64,000 bases of DNA, from the NCBI GenBank assembly GCA_035940955.1, contig DASZEJ010000158.1:1-64000 (forward strand). Direction: 5' to 3'. Of this stretch, positions 26,563 to 33,734 are shown piece after piece (position 1 is the first letter of the stretch; every line of letters starts with the position of its first letter). The translations under genes and the position numbers were made by a program. The notes below the pieces were generated by a model. The model searched no databases. It worked only from the letters and a program-made list of their open reading frames with translations, and was not told the origin of the DNA. Source of the DNA: CADCVT01 sp035940955. GTDB taxonomy: Bacteria; Actinomycetota; Thermoleophilia; Solirubrobacterales; Solirubrobacteraceae.

Positions 26563-27782
26563 CCAGGGCGATCGCGACGCCCCTGGCCGCCCTGGCGCTG
26601 GCCGTCGCCGGCTGCGGCGGCGGGGGCTCCGGCGTCGGGGGCGGCGGCGGCGGCGCTGACCGCGGGGACGACGCGGCGGCGCCCGAGACCGTCGAGCGGA
26701 CGACGCGCGTCGAGGTCGTCGAGCAGCAGGGGGACGGCGGCGGCGGGTTCGACGCCCGCGCGATCTACCGCCGGGCCAGCCCGGGGGTCGTGACGATCAT
26801 CAGCGTGTTCGAGGGCGGCGACGGCGGCGGGATCCTCGGCGGCGGCGACGACGACCCGCAGAGCGGCCAGGGCTCGGGCTTCGTCGTCGACGAGGAGGGC
26901 GAGGTCGTGACCAACGCGCACGTCGTCACTCAGGGCGAGGGCCGCGAGATCGAGAAGGCGCGGGAGGTGTACGTCAAGTTCGCCGACGACAACCAGGTGC
27001 CGGCCGAGATCGTCGGGTTCGACCCCAACGCCGACGTGGCGCTGCTGCGCCTGAAGGAGCGCGACGGCCTGACGCTGCGCCCGCTGCCGCTCGGGCGCAG
27101 CCGCGACGTGGACGTCGGCGAGCCCGTCGCGGCGATCGGCTCGCCGTTCAGCGAGGAGCAGTCGCTGTCGGTCGGCGTCGTGTCGGCCACCGACCGCGCG
27201 ATCGAGTCGCTCACCGGCTTCGACACGCTCGGCGCGGTGCAGACCGACGCGGCGATCAACCCGGGCAACTCCGGCGGGCCGCTGCTCGACGGCGAGGGCC
27301 GGGTCATCGGCATCAACGCCCAGATCCGCACGCGCAGCGGCGGCGGCGAGGGCGTCGGCTACGCGATCCCCGTCGACAACGTCAAGCGGTCGATTGAGGA
27401 CATCGCCCGCCACGGCGAGGTCGAGTACGCCTACCTCGGCGTGTCGACCACCGCCGTCTACCCGCAGCTCGCCGAGCGCTTCGACCTCGGCGTCGACCAC
27501 GGCGCGTGGGTGCAGGAGGTGGTCGAGGGCGGCCCGGCCGACGAGGCCGGCGTGCGCGCCGGCCAGGGCGACCAGCGCTTCCAGGCGCGCACGGTCTCGC
27601 CCGGCGGCGACGTCATCACGAAGATCGACGGGCACGAGATCGACACCGAGACCGACCTGGGGATCGTCGTCGCCAACCGGCGCCCGGGCGACCGGGTGAC
27701 GCTCGAGCTGGTGCGCGCGGGCGAGCGGCGCACCATCGAGGTCGAGCTGGACGAGCGGCCCGAGCAGGTCGACCGCCCGTAG
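26559..27782 (+). CDS. HtrA/DegP-like serine protease, probable lipoprotein
   Basis: A 407-residue exported protease. The lipobox AVAGC places the modified Cys at residue 19, followed by a Gly-rich linker. The trypsin-like triad is His121 (VTNAHVV), Asp159 (DPNADVALL) and Ser238 (NPGNSGGPL). A PDZ domain fills about 300-395 (VQEVVEGGPADEAGV). It has no membrane helix, so lipid anchoring would replace the usual TM segment. The GTG start overlaps the kinase stop, giving a sensor-regulator-protease operon typical of envelope quality control. Confidence 0.9.
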   Translation: MTRAIATPLAALALAVAGCGGGGSGVGGGGGGADRGDDAAAPETVERTTRVEVVEQQGDGGGGFDARAIYRRASPGVVTIISVFEGGDGGGILGGGDDDPQSGQGSGFVVDEEGEVVTNAHVVTQGEGREIEKAREVYVKFADDNQVPAEIVGFDPNADVALLRLKERDGLTLRPLPLGRSRDVDVGEPVAAIGSPFSEEQSLSVGVVSATDRAIESLTGFDTLGAVQTDAAINPGNSGGPLLDGEGRVIGINAQIRTRSGGGEGVGYAIPVDNVKRSIEDIARHGEVEYAYLGVSTTAVYPQLAERFDLGVDHGAWVQEVVEGGPADEAGVRAGQGDQRFQARTVSPGGDVITKIDGHEIDTETDLGIVVANRRPGDRVTLELVRAGERRTIEVELDERPEQVDRP

Positions 27783-28684
27783 TGGTCCTCGAGCTCGCCC
27801 TGTCGCTGCGGGAGGTCGTGCTCCCGCAGCTGGGCTCCCACGCGGCGCGGGCGCACGAGGGCGTCGCGGCCGGCGGCGACGCGACGTTCGCGATCGACGC
27901 GCGCGCCGAGGAGCACCTGGAGGCCTGGATGGCCGAGCACGCGCCCGGCGTCGCCCTCTACTCGGAGGACCGCGGGCTCGTCGGCGACGGCGACCGGGTG
28001 CTGATCGTCGACCCGGTCGACGGGACGCGGCCGGCGCTGGCGGGGTTCGAGTCGGCGTGCGTGTCGGTGGCGCTCGCGCGGATGCCGGACCCGCGGATGC
28101 GCGACGTCGAGGAGGCGGCGATCGTCGAGATCAAGTCGGGGGCGCGGTTCGTCGCGCGCCGCGGCGCGGGGCTCCGGGCGAGCGTCCCGCTGCGGCTGTC
28201 GGCCAACGAGGACGTCGAGCGCATGTTCTGGGTCTACGGCCTGCGGGGGCGGCCCGCCCGCGTGGTCGTCGAGGTCCTCGCCGAGCTGATCGACGCCTCG
28301 TCGGCGTGGGGCGCCGTGTTCGACCTCGGCTCGGCGACGTACGACACCACCCGCATCCTCACCGGCCAGCTCGACGCGTACGTCGAGCCCTCCCCGCGCA
28401 TCGTCGACGAGGTGCCGGGGATGCGGGCGCAGTTCGAGCGCGTCGGCCGCGGCGCCGTGCTCAACAACACGCCGTACGACCTCGCCGCGGCCGTGCTGTG
28501 CCTGGTCGAGGGCGGCGCCGTGGTCACCGACGCGCACGGCGAGCCGCTCGACGACCGGCCGCTGCTCGGGTCCGGCGTCGAGCACCAGATCGCCTGCGTC
28601 GCCGCCGCCAACCCCGCCCTTCACGCCAAGCTGCTGCGCGCGGTGGACGACGGCGTGCGGCGCCTCACCGCGACTCCCGGGTGA
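27782..28684 (+). CDS. Inositol-monophosphatase-family protein
   Basis: A 300-residue protein of the FIG superfamily. The metal-binding motif is VDPVDGTRPALAGF near residue 78, and an acidic YSEDRG supplies the upstream Glu. The C-terminal VFDLGSATYDT and NNTPYDLAAAVLCL replace the canonical WDxAA block with PYDLAAA. IMPase relatives dephosphorylate inositol, fructose-1,6-bisphosphate, histidinol or PAP; the substrate is unknown. The GTG start shares a base with the HtrA stop (TAGTG). Confidence 0.78.
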   Translation: MVLELALSLREVVLPQLGSHAARAHEGVAAGGDATFAIDARAEEHLEAWMAEHAPGVALYSEDRGLVGDGDRVLIVDPVDGTRPALAGFESACVSVALARMPDPRMRDVEEAAIVEIKSGARFVARRGAGLRASVPLRLSANEDVERMFWVYGLRGRPARVVVEVLAELIDASSAWGAVFDLGSATYDTTRILTGQLDAYVEPSPRIVDEVPGMRAQFERVGRGAVLNNTPYDLAAAVLCLVEGGAVVTDAHGEPLDDRPLLGSGVEHQIACVAAANPALHAKLLRAVDDGVRRLTATPG

Positions 28685-28774
28685 CCGATACCTTGGTTCC
28701 TCGATGCTCCGACCCGTCGCCGCCGGCAGCACGACCCTCGCCGGCCACCAGCTCGCCGAACCGTTGAGGGCCTG

Positions 28775-30241
28775 ATGGGCGCGCCGCTCGTCCTGGTCTC
28801 CAACCGCGGGCCGGTCACGTTCGGCCCGGGCGGCGAGGTCAAGCGCGGGACCGGCGGGCTCGTCACCGCCCTGACCGGCCTGGCGTCGCACCGCGAGACG
28901 ACGTGGATCGCGTCGGCGATGACCGAGGAGGACGTCGAGAAGGCGGCCGAGGCGGGCGGGCGGCCGTTCCCCGTCGAGTCGCCGGCGGGCGGGTCGTACG
29001 AGGTGCGGCTCGTGGCGTCCGACCCGGAGGCCTACGAGCGCTTCTACAGCATCTTCGCCAACCCGATGCTGTGGTTCATCCAGCACTACCTGTGGGACCT
29101 GTCGAACGCGCCCGACATCCGCCGCCACGAGGTCGAGGCGTTCGAGTACGGCTACAACGTCGTCAACGAGGACCTCGCCGAGGCGGTGCTCGACGAGATC
29201 GACGGCGTCGAGTCGCCGATCGTGATGGTCCACGACTACCACCTCTACACGCTGCCGGCGCTCGTCCGCCGCGCGCGTCCCGACGCGTTCCTGCACCACT
29301 TCATCCACATCCCGTGGACGCAGCCGGACGCGTGGCGCGTGCTGCCGCGGCGGATCCGGAAGGAGATCTTCGAGGGGCTGCTGGCGAACGACATCGTCGG
29401 CTTCCACACCCGGTCGTACAGGTGGAACTTCCTGCAGTGCTGCCGCGACCTGATGGACCTCGACGTCGACTTCGCGCGCGGCGTCGTGCGCTGCGGCGAC
29501 CGCGAGGTCTGGGTGCGCGCGTACCCGCTGCCGATCGACGCGGGCGCGACGTGCCGGGTCGCGGCGTCGGAGCGCACGCGGGAGTTCGAGGCGGAGCTGC
29601 TGCGGCGAAAGCGCGACTTCCTCATCCTGCGCGTCGACCGGGCGGACCTGTCGAAGAACGTCCTGCGCGGGTTCTCCGCGTTCGACCTCTTCCTCGAGCA
29701 GCACCCGGAGTTCGCCGAGCGGGTGACGTTCGTCGCCCAGCTCATGCCGTCGCGGACGGACGTGCCTGAGTACGCCGAGTACCTGGAGCGGATCGAGGCG
29801 CTGGTCGCCGTCGTGAACCACCGCCACGGGACGCCCGACTGGATGCCGATCCAGCTCAAGCTGCGCGACGACCTCGAGGAGGCGATGGCCTCCTACAAGC
29901 ACTACGACGTGCTGATGGTCAACGCGATGTTCGACGGCATGAATTTGGTTGCCAAGGAGGGCCCGCTCGTCAACGAGGTCGACGGCGTGTCGGTCCTGAG
30001 CGAGAACACCGGCGCCCACGAGGAGCTCGGCGAGTTCGCCCTCAGCGTCAACCCCTTCGACATCCAGGAGACGGCCGACTCGATCCACGCCGCGCTGACC
30101 ATGCCGCCCGAGGAGCGAGCCCGCCGCATGCGCGGCCTCCAGAAGATCGTCACCGCCCGCGACCCCGGCGACTGGATCGACGACCAGCTGGAGGACATCG
30201 GGCACAAGAAGTCGGCGCTGGAGCGGGCGGGGCGGTCGTAG
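28775..30241 (+). CDS. otsA: Alpha,alpha-trehalose-phosphate synthase (GT20)
   Basis: A 488-residue GT20 glycosyltransferase making trehalose-6-phosphate from UDP-glucose (or another NDP-glucose) and glucose-6-phosphate. It starts with the family N-terminus LVLVSNRGPV. It has IVMVHDYHLYTLP near residue 150, the RVDRADLSKN block near 287 (R and K bind the donor phosphates), and the C-terminal ENTGAHEEL and NPFDIQETAD. No phosphatase domain is fused and no otsB is in the window. Trehalose is an osmolyte and cell-wall precursor in actinobacteria. Confidence 0.9.
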   Translation: MGAPLVLVSNRGPVTFGPGGEVKRGTGGLVTALTGLASHRETTWIASAMTEEDVEKAAEAGGRPFPVESPAGGSYEVRLVASDPEAYERFYSIFANPMLWFIQHYLWDLSNAPDIRRHEVEAFEYGYNVVNEDLAEAVLDEIDGVESPIVMVHDYHLYTLPALVRRARPDAFLHHFIHIPWTQPDAWRVLPRRIRKEIFEGLLANDIVGFHTRSYRWNFLQCCRDLMDLDVDFARGVVRCGDREVWVRAYPLPIDAGATCRVAASERTREFEAELLRRKRDFLILRVDRADLSKNVLRGFSAFDLFLEQHPEFAERVTFVAQLMPSRTDVPEYAEYLERIEALVAVVNHRHGTPDWMPIQLKLRDDLEEAMASYKHYDVLMVNAMFDGMNLVAKEGPLVNEVDGVSVLSENTGAHEELGEFALSVNPFDIQETADSIHAALTMPPEERARRMRGLQKIVTARDPGDWIDDQLEDIGHKKSALERAGRS

Positions 30242-30266
30242 GGCGGGGCGGGGCGGGGCGGGGCGG
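30242..30266 (+). repeat. GGGGC pentanucleotide tandem repeat
   Basis: About five direct GGGGC units lie immediately after the otsA stop, in the gap before the convergent Gly-rich gene. The four or more G4 runs on the plus strand could form a G-quadruplex and may act as a pause or terminator for either gene. Confidence 0.8.
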
Positions 30267-30899
30267 CTACTCGAAGCCGAACTCGCCGTTTCCGGTGGCG
30301 GCGCCGCCAGCGGTCGCACCGCCGCCCGCCGTCGCCCCGCCGCTGCCGGCCGCCCCGCCGCGCGCGCCTACCCCTCCGCCCGCCGTCCCACCGCCTCCCG
30401 CCGTCGCACCGCCGCCGGCGGCGGCCCCGCCGCCCGCGCCTGCCCCTCCGCCCGCCGTCCCACCGCCGCGACGCGGGACTGCTCCGCCGCCCGCCCTCAC
30501 ACCGCCAGCGGTGGCCCCGCCGCTGCCGGCTACCCCGCCGCCGCGGCCGCCCGCCGCTCCGCTCCGCGGGACGGAGCCGCCGCCCCTGCGCGCCGCCCCG
30601 CGCCGCGCGCGAGCCCGACGCCGGGGCCGCTCCTCACGACCGCGCCGCGGCCCTCGCCCGCCACGCCGCTCACCTGCTCCTCGCCGGCGGGCGGTGCCGC
30701 CGGCGCCCGCCCCGGGAAGCTCCTCCACCCCCTCCTGCCCGTCGCCGACCACCGGCGGGAGTGACGCAGCAGGCGGCGCCGCAGGCAGCGGCGGCGGGTC
30801 GGCGCGCAGGCGCGGCCACAGCACGATCAACGCGACGACCGCGACGAGCGCGGCGGCCCGCCCGACGTTCCCCCACCTGATCCGGCGCAGCAGCTCCAT
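30267..30899 (-). CDS. Membrane-anchored Gly/Ala-rich low-complexity protein
   Basis: A 210-residue protein. Basic residues (MELLRRIRWG) and one membrane helix (about 12-28, ending WPRLR) are followed by a Pro-rich stretch, a long Arg-rich segment, and a C-terminal half of repeats such as GGATAGG, ending GNGEFGFE. The coding strand is supported by the well-formed N-terminal anchor. The opposite strand is also open with Pro/Ala repeats, as expected for such composition, and has no comparable start. It lies divergent to rpsF. Function is unknown; a disordered surface or envelope protein is likely. Confidence 0.55.
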   Translation of the reverse strand: MELLRRIRWGNVGRAAALVAVVALIVLWPRLRADPPPLPAAPPAASLPPVVGDGQEGVEELPGAGAGGTARRRGAGERRGGRGPRRGREERPRRRARARRGAARRGGGSVPRSGAAGGRGGGVAGSGGATAGGVRAGGGAVPRRGGGTAGGGAGAGGGAAAGGGATAGGGGTAGGGVGARGGAAGSGGATAGGGATAGGAATGNGEFGFE

Positions 30900-30959
30900 G
30901 CGCCAATCAGGTCCGCGGGCGCCGCGAATCGCCCCCTCGCTACAGTGTGCGACCGCGCG

Positions 30960-31325
30960 ATGGCCGACGCCGCGATCACATACGACCTCAACATCCTCCT
31001 CGACAGCGAGCTGCCGGAGGAGCAGCGCGAGCGCATCCTCGCCGACGTCGAGGCGATGATCGCGGACACCGGCTCGATCGTCTCCGCCCACGACTGGGGC
31101 CGCCGGAAGCTGGCGTACGAGATCCGCCACAAGCCCGACGCCGACTTCCACCTGATCCAGTTCAACGGTCCCCGCGAGCTGCTCGAGCGCCTCGACCGCA
31201 CCCTCCGCATCACGGACGGCGTCATCCGCTACCGCGTCATCAAGCTCCGGGCCGGGACGCCCCCGCCGCCCGACCTGCGCTCCGTCGCCCCGATCTCCGG
31301 CGGCGACCCCGAGCCGGCGGCGTAG
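30960..31325 (+). CDS. rpsF: 30S ribosomal protein bS6
   Basis: A 121-residue protein of the 30S platform that binds with bS18. The S6 core includes YDLNILLDSE, GRRKLAYEIRHKPDADFHLI and DGVIRYRVIKL, with a Pro-rich tail. ATG 30960 is preferred over an in-frame ATG at 30945. TACAGT at 30941-30946 may be the -10 box with a short leader of about seven bases. It heads the rpsF-ssb-rpsR-rplI block. No S6:S18-binding leader motif was recognised. Confidence 0.95.
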   Translation: MADAAITYDLNILLDSELPEEQRERILADVEAMIADTGSIVSAHDWGRRKLAYEIRHKPDADFHLIQFNGPRELLERLDRTLRITDGVIRYRVIKLRAGTPPPPDLRSVAPISGGDPEPAA

Positions 31326-31404
31326 CCGCGCGGGCCACCCGCCCGCACCGCGCGCCCCCTCACGGCCGCTTCGCGACTCACCCGCGCCGCTCTGCGCCAC
31401 CTTC

Positions 31405-31507
31405 GCAACGAACCTGCGGAGATTCCGGCCTACACGCAAGTTCGGACCGAACCCGACCGTACACTCGCGGTCCAGCGCAAAGTTCGTTGCCGAAAGGAGC
31501 TCGCGGG
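31405..31507 (+). promoter_or_regulatory. ssb promoter region with nested inverted repeats
   Basis: TACACT at 31460-31465 is a candidate -10 box, and GAAAGGAG at 31492-31499 is a strong ribosome-binding site. A perfect 13-base palindrome with 6-bp arms (GTTCGGACCGAAC, 31440-31452) covers the -35 zone. A 9-bp inverted repeat, GCAACGAAC at 31405-31413 and GTTCGTTGC at 31482-31490, brackets the whole promoter. The arrangement suggests operator sites or an RNA stem; the binding factor is unknown. Confidence 0.45.
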
Positions 31508-31987
31508 ATGGCCGCGACCAACATCAACAGGGTGGTTCTCACTGGCCGCCTCACGCGAGACCCGGAGCTGCGGTCGCTGCCGAGCGGCATGTCGGTGTGC
31601 AGCCTGCGCCTCGCCTTCAACACCCGCAAGAAGGACCCCTCGTCCGGAGAATGGGGCGAGAAGGGCAACTTCATCGACGTTACGATCTGGGGCCGCCAGG
31701 GCGAGCTCGCCGCCCAGTACCTGACGAAGGGCCGCGCGGTCGCGCTCGACGGCCGCCTCGAGTGGCGCGAGTGGCAGGACCAGTCGGGCAACAACCGGCA
31801 GAGCATCGAGATCATCGCCGACAACGTCGAGTTCCTCGGAGGCCGCGACGACGTCCAGAACGGCGGCGGCGGCTTCACCCCACGGTCCGACGTCCCCGTC
31901 GACACAAACGACTTCGCTCCGGCAGCGGTCGGCGGTGGCGGAGGCGGCGGCGGCTCCGCTCCGGCGGACGACGACATCCCGTTCTAG
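31508..31987 (+). CDS. ssb: Single-stranded DNA-binding protein
   Basis: A 159-residue SSB. The OB fold spans about 1-108 (NRVVLTGRLTRDPELR, NFIDVTIWGRQGELAAQYL, ADNVEFLGG). A Gly-rich linker leads to the acidic tip DDDIPF that recruits replication and repair proteins. ATG 31508 has an ideal GAAAGGAG upstream. Placement between rpsF and rpsR is the conserved actinobacterial order. The 451-base gap after it, which holds repeats and a hairpin, is unusually long for this operon. Confidence 0.96.
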   Translation: MAATNINRVVLTGRLTRDPELRSLPSGMSVCSLRLAFNTRKKDPSSGEWGEKGNFIDVTIWGRQGELAAQYLTKGRAVALDGRLEWREWQDQSGNNRQSIEIIADNVEFLGGRDDVQNGGGGFTPRSDVPVDTNDFAPAAVGGGGGGGGSAPADDDIPF

Positions 31988-32013
31988 CCCGTCGGCGCCG
32001 CTCCGCGCGTGCC

Positions 32014-32158
32014 TTCGAACCGGCGGGCTTCCCTCCGCGGGAGCCCGCCGCTTGCGCGGTGCGTTCGAACCGGCGGGCTTCCTTCGCACAAGGCCCGCCC
32101 TGCGGCGCGCTTCGAACCGGCGGGCTTCCTTCGCGGGAGGCCCGCCGCTCGGCGCCCC
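32014..32158 (+). repeat. Three tandem ~48-bp repeats with internal hairpins
   Basis: Copies start at 32014, 32064 and 32111. Each begins TTCGAACCGGCGGGCTTCC and ends with a GCCCGCC block that can pair with the GGCGGGC near its start. Spacing is 50 and 47 bases. The units resemble extragenic palindromes (REP-like). Open frames across them exist but look like by-products of the repeats. Confidence 0.75.
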
Positions 32159-32248
32159 CCGCGGCGTTCGCGCGCCTGAACCTGACGCGCTCCCAGCAGC
32201 GCCCGAGGGAGAGATGTCGTCTCGTCGGGCTCTGCGTCCGGCCGGCGC

Positions 32249-32301
32249 GGGGTGTGGGCGACATTCTGGTTCGCAGTGGATGGGAATGTCGCCCACACCC
32301 C
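32249..32301 (+). other. Perfect 18-bp inverted repeat (hairpin) in the ssb-rpsR gap
   Basis: The arm GGGGTGTGGGCGACATTC at 32249-32266 pairs exactly with 32284-32301 across a 17-base loop. It is followed by CTTCGTTCGC, not a T-run, so it is not a classical intrinsic terminator. It may be an RNA-processing or attenuation element, or one unit of a mobile palindromic repeat. Confidence 0.7.
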
Positions 32302-32438
32302 TTCGTTCGCCGCTCCCGACCCGTGGCGACACCGCCGCCGCGAGGCCGCTCAGGGCCGACGTGTCACAATGATGGCTCGCCGGCGCGCGGGGCAGGGTCG
32401 CGTGCGGCCTGACGTCGAAGACTTCGAGAGGTTCTCCA

Positions 32439-32765
32439 GTGGCCAAGCAGCGCAACCGGCGCCCGGTTCGGCGCCGTGATCGGAAGGGCGGGTCCGCCGG
32501 CGGGCGGCGCAAGCCCTGTCCGTATTGCAAGGACAAGATCGAGCACGTCGACTACAAGGACGTCGACGGGCTGCGGCGGTTCATCTCCGAGAAGGGCAAG
32601 ATCCGCTCGCGGCGGATCACGGGCGCGTGCCGGCGGCACCAGAGCCAGATCGCCCGCGCCGTCAAGCGCGCGCGAGAGCTCGCGCTGCTGCCGTACGTGA
32701 ACGAGAACGCCGGCCGCGAGAGCGGCGGGCGCGGCGGGCGCGACCGCGACCGGGACCGCGACTAG
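32439..32765 (+). CDS. rpsR: 30S ribosomal protein bS18 (CxxC zinc-type)
   Basis: A 108-residue bS18. The conserved core is CPYCKDKIEHVDYKDVDG through RRITGACRRHQSQIARAVKR. The CPYC motif and a further Cys in GACRRH suggest the zinc-binding C+ paralogue type. The C-terminus has an RD-rich tail of about 20 residues. The GTG start is preceded by GAGAGG seven bases away. It is followed after four bases by rplI. Confidence 0.95.
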   Translation: MAKQRNRRPVRRRDRKGGSAGGRRKPCPYCKDKIEHVDYKDVDGLRRFISEKGKIRSRRITGACRRHQSQIARAVKRARELALLPYVNENAGRESGGRGGRDRDRDRD

Positions 32766-32769
32766 CCGC

Positions 32770-33222
32770 ATGCCCGAGGCCATCCTCCTCCAGGACGTCG
32801 AGAACCTCGGCGAGAAGGGGACCGTCGTCGACGTCTCCAAGGGCTACCTCCGCAACTACCTCGTCCCGCGCAAGCTGGCGCAGCCGGCGACGAAGGGCCT
32901 GCTCGACCAGGCGCGCGAGCGCCAGGCGGCCGCCGAGCGCGCCGCCCGCCAGGCCACCGAGCGCGCCCAGGACAACGCCGCGGTCCTCAACCGCACCGTC
33001 CTCACCATCGCGCAGCAGGCCGGCGACGACGGCCGCCTCTTCGGCTCGGTCACCACGCAGGACATCGCCGACGCGATCCGCGACGCCCGCGGCATCGCGG
33101 TCGACCGCCGCAAGGTCCACCTCGACGAGCCGATCCGCCACGTCGGCACGTACATGGTCGTCGTCGAGGTCTCCGACGGCGTGACCGCGAACGTCAAGAC
33201 GATCGTCGTCGACCAGAAGTAA
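32770..33222 (+). CDS. rplI: 50S ribosomal protein bL9
   Basis: A 150-residue bL9 with the N-terminal rRNA-binding domain (LLQDVENLGEKGTVVDV, KGYLRNYLVPRKLA), a long connecting helix rich in Ala/Arg/Gln (about 45-75) and the C-terminal domain (DGRLFGSVTTQDIADAI). It ends the ribosomal-protein block. Length and start match the family. Confidence 0.96.
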   Translation: MPEAILLQDVENLGEKGTVVDVSKGYLRNYLVPRKLAQPATKGLLDQARERQAAAERAARQATERAQDNAAVLNRTVLTIAQQAGDDGRLFGSVTTQDIADAIRDARGIAVDRRKVHLDEPIRHVGTYMVVVEVSDGVTANVKTIVVDQK

Positions 33223-33424
33223 GTAGCAGCGCATCGAAAGCGGCGCCGCGGCGGTGTAATTCGAGGCGCCACGAAGGCGTCCGATTCGTCCGACCGCACG
33301 ACTATGGTCGCTCTCGCCCTCGGTGCCGAGGCCGGGTCGTGAGGCGCCCGCCATCGTGAGGCGGACCAATCGGTTCGGGGCGCTCGCTGTTCCATCGTGA
33401 GGAAACGACGAGCGTTGTGGTTAG

Positions 33425-33458
33425 GGGGAGGCTCGAGATGGCAGTCTCGGGTCTCCCC
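33425..33458 (+). terminator. Possible terminator hairpin after the rplI operon
   Basis: Stem GGGGAG..CTCCCC with a symmetrical 3x3 internal loop and inner stem CGAGA..TCTCG around a six-base loop. It is followed by TCCTATTTC, only a weak T-tract, and lies 200 bases after the rplI stop, so a terminator role is tentative. Confidence 0.35.
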
Positions 33459-33719
33459 TCCTATTTCGGCAGGAACGATCGCCGTTGTGGGCACACCCGT
33501 TGGGCAGGCGCGGGCTTCATGGTCGGGGGTTGCAGCCTCGAAAGGTAACTCGGTTCTCGGACGGACCGACGTCGGACTCTCCGCAGCGGACGTTCCGTCG
33601 GACGGTCATGGGAACGTCCGTTCGATGTATCTGCTTCGGTGTACTTCGTCGGATTGACGCGTTTCTCCTAACGAGCGGGGCTGTCGCCACTCCTAGCAAC
33701 CGATGGTCGCTAACCGACC

Positions 33720-33725
33720 TAGACT
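33720..33725 (+). promoter_or_regulatory. -10 box of dnaB (leaderless type)
   Basis: TAGACT ends nine bases before the dnaB ATG in the context CCTAGACTCGCGGCCCGATG. The purA promoter has nearly the same arrangement. With this spacing transcription should start within a few bases of the ATG. Confidence 0.5.
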
Positions 33726-33734
33726 CGCGGCCCG

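Larger units (their letters stand above)
33223..33734 (+). other. 512-bp structured spacer before dnaB
   Basis: No gene is recognised. GC content is lower than in neighbours and several inverted repeats occur: a stem of GGGGAG/CTCCCC with inner CGAGA/TCTCG at 33425-33458, and CGGACGTTCC/GGAACGTCCG at 33587-33596 and 33611-33620. CCATCGTGAGG occurs twice, near 33353 and 33393. It could hold a terminator for the rplI operon plus a small RNA or regulatory leader. The dnaB -10 box is at its end. Confidence 0.55.

Noticed and set aside
32014..32158. CRISPR array after ssb
   Set aside because: Only three units, adjacent and palindromic, with no unique spacers between them.
32249..32301. Rho-independent terminator
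   Set aside because: The stem is strong, but CTTCGTTCGC follows instead of a T-run, and rpsR continues downstream.
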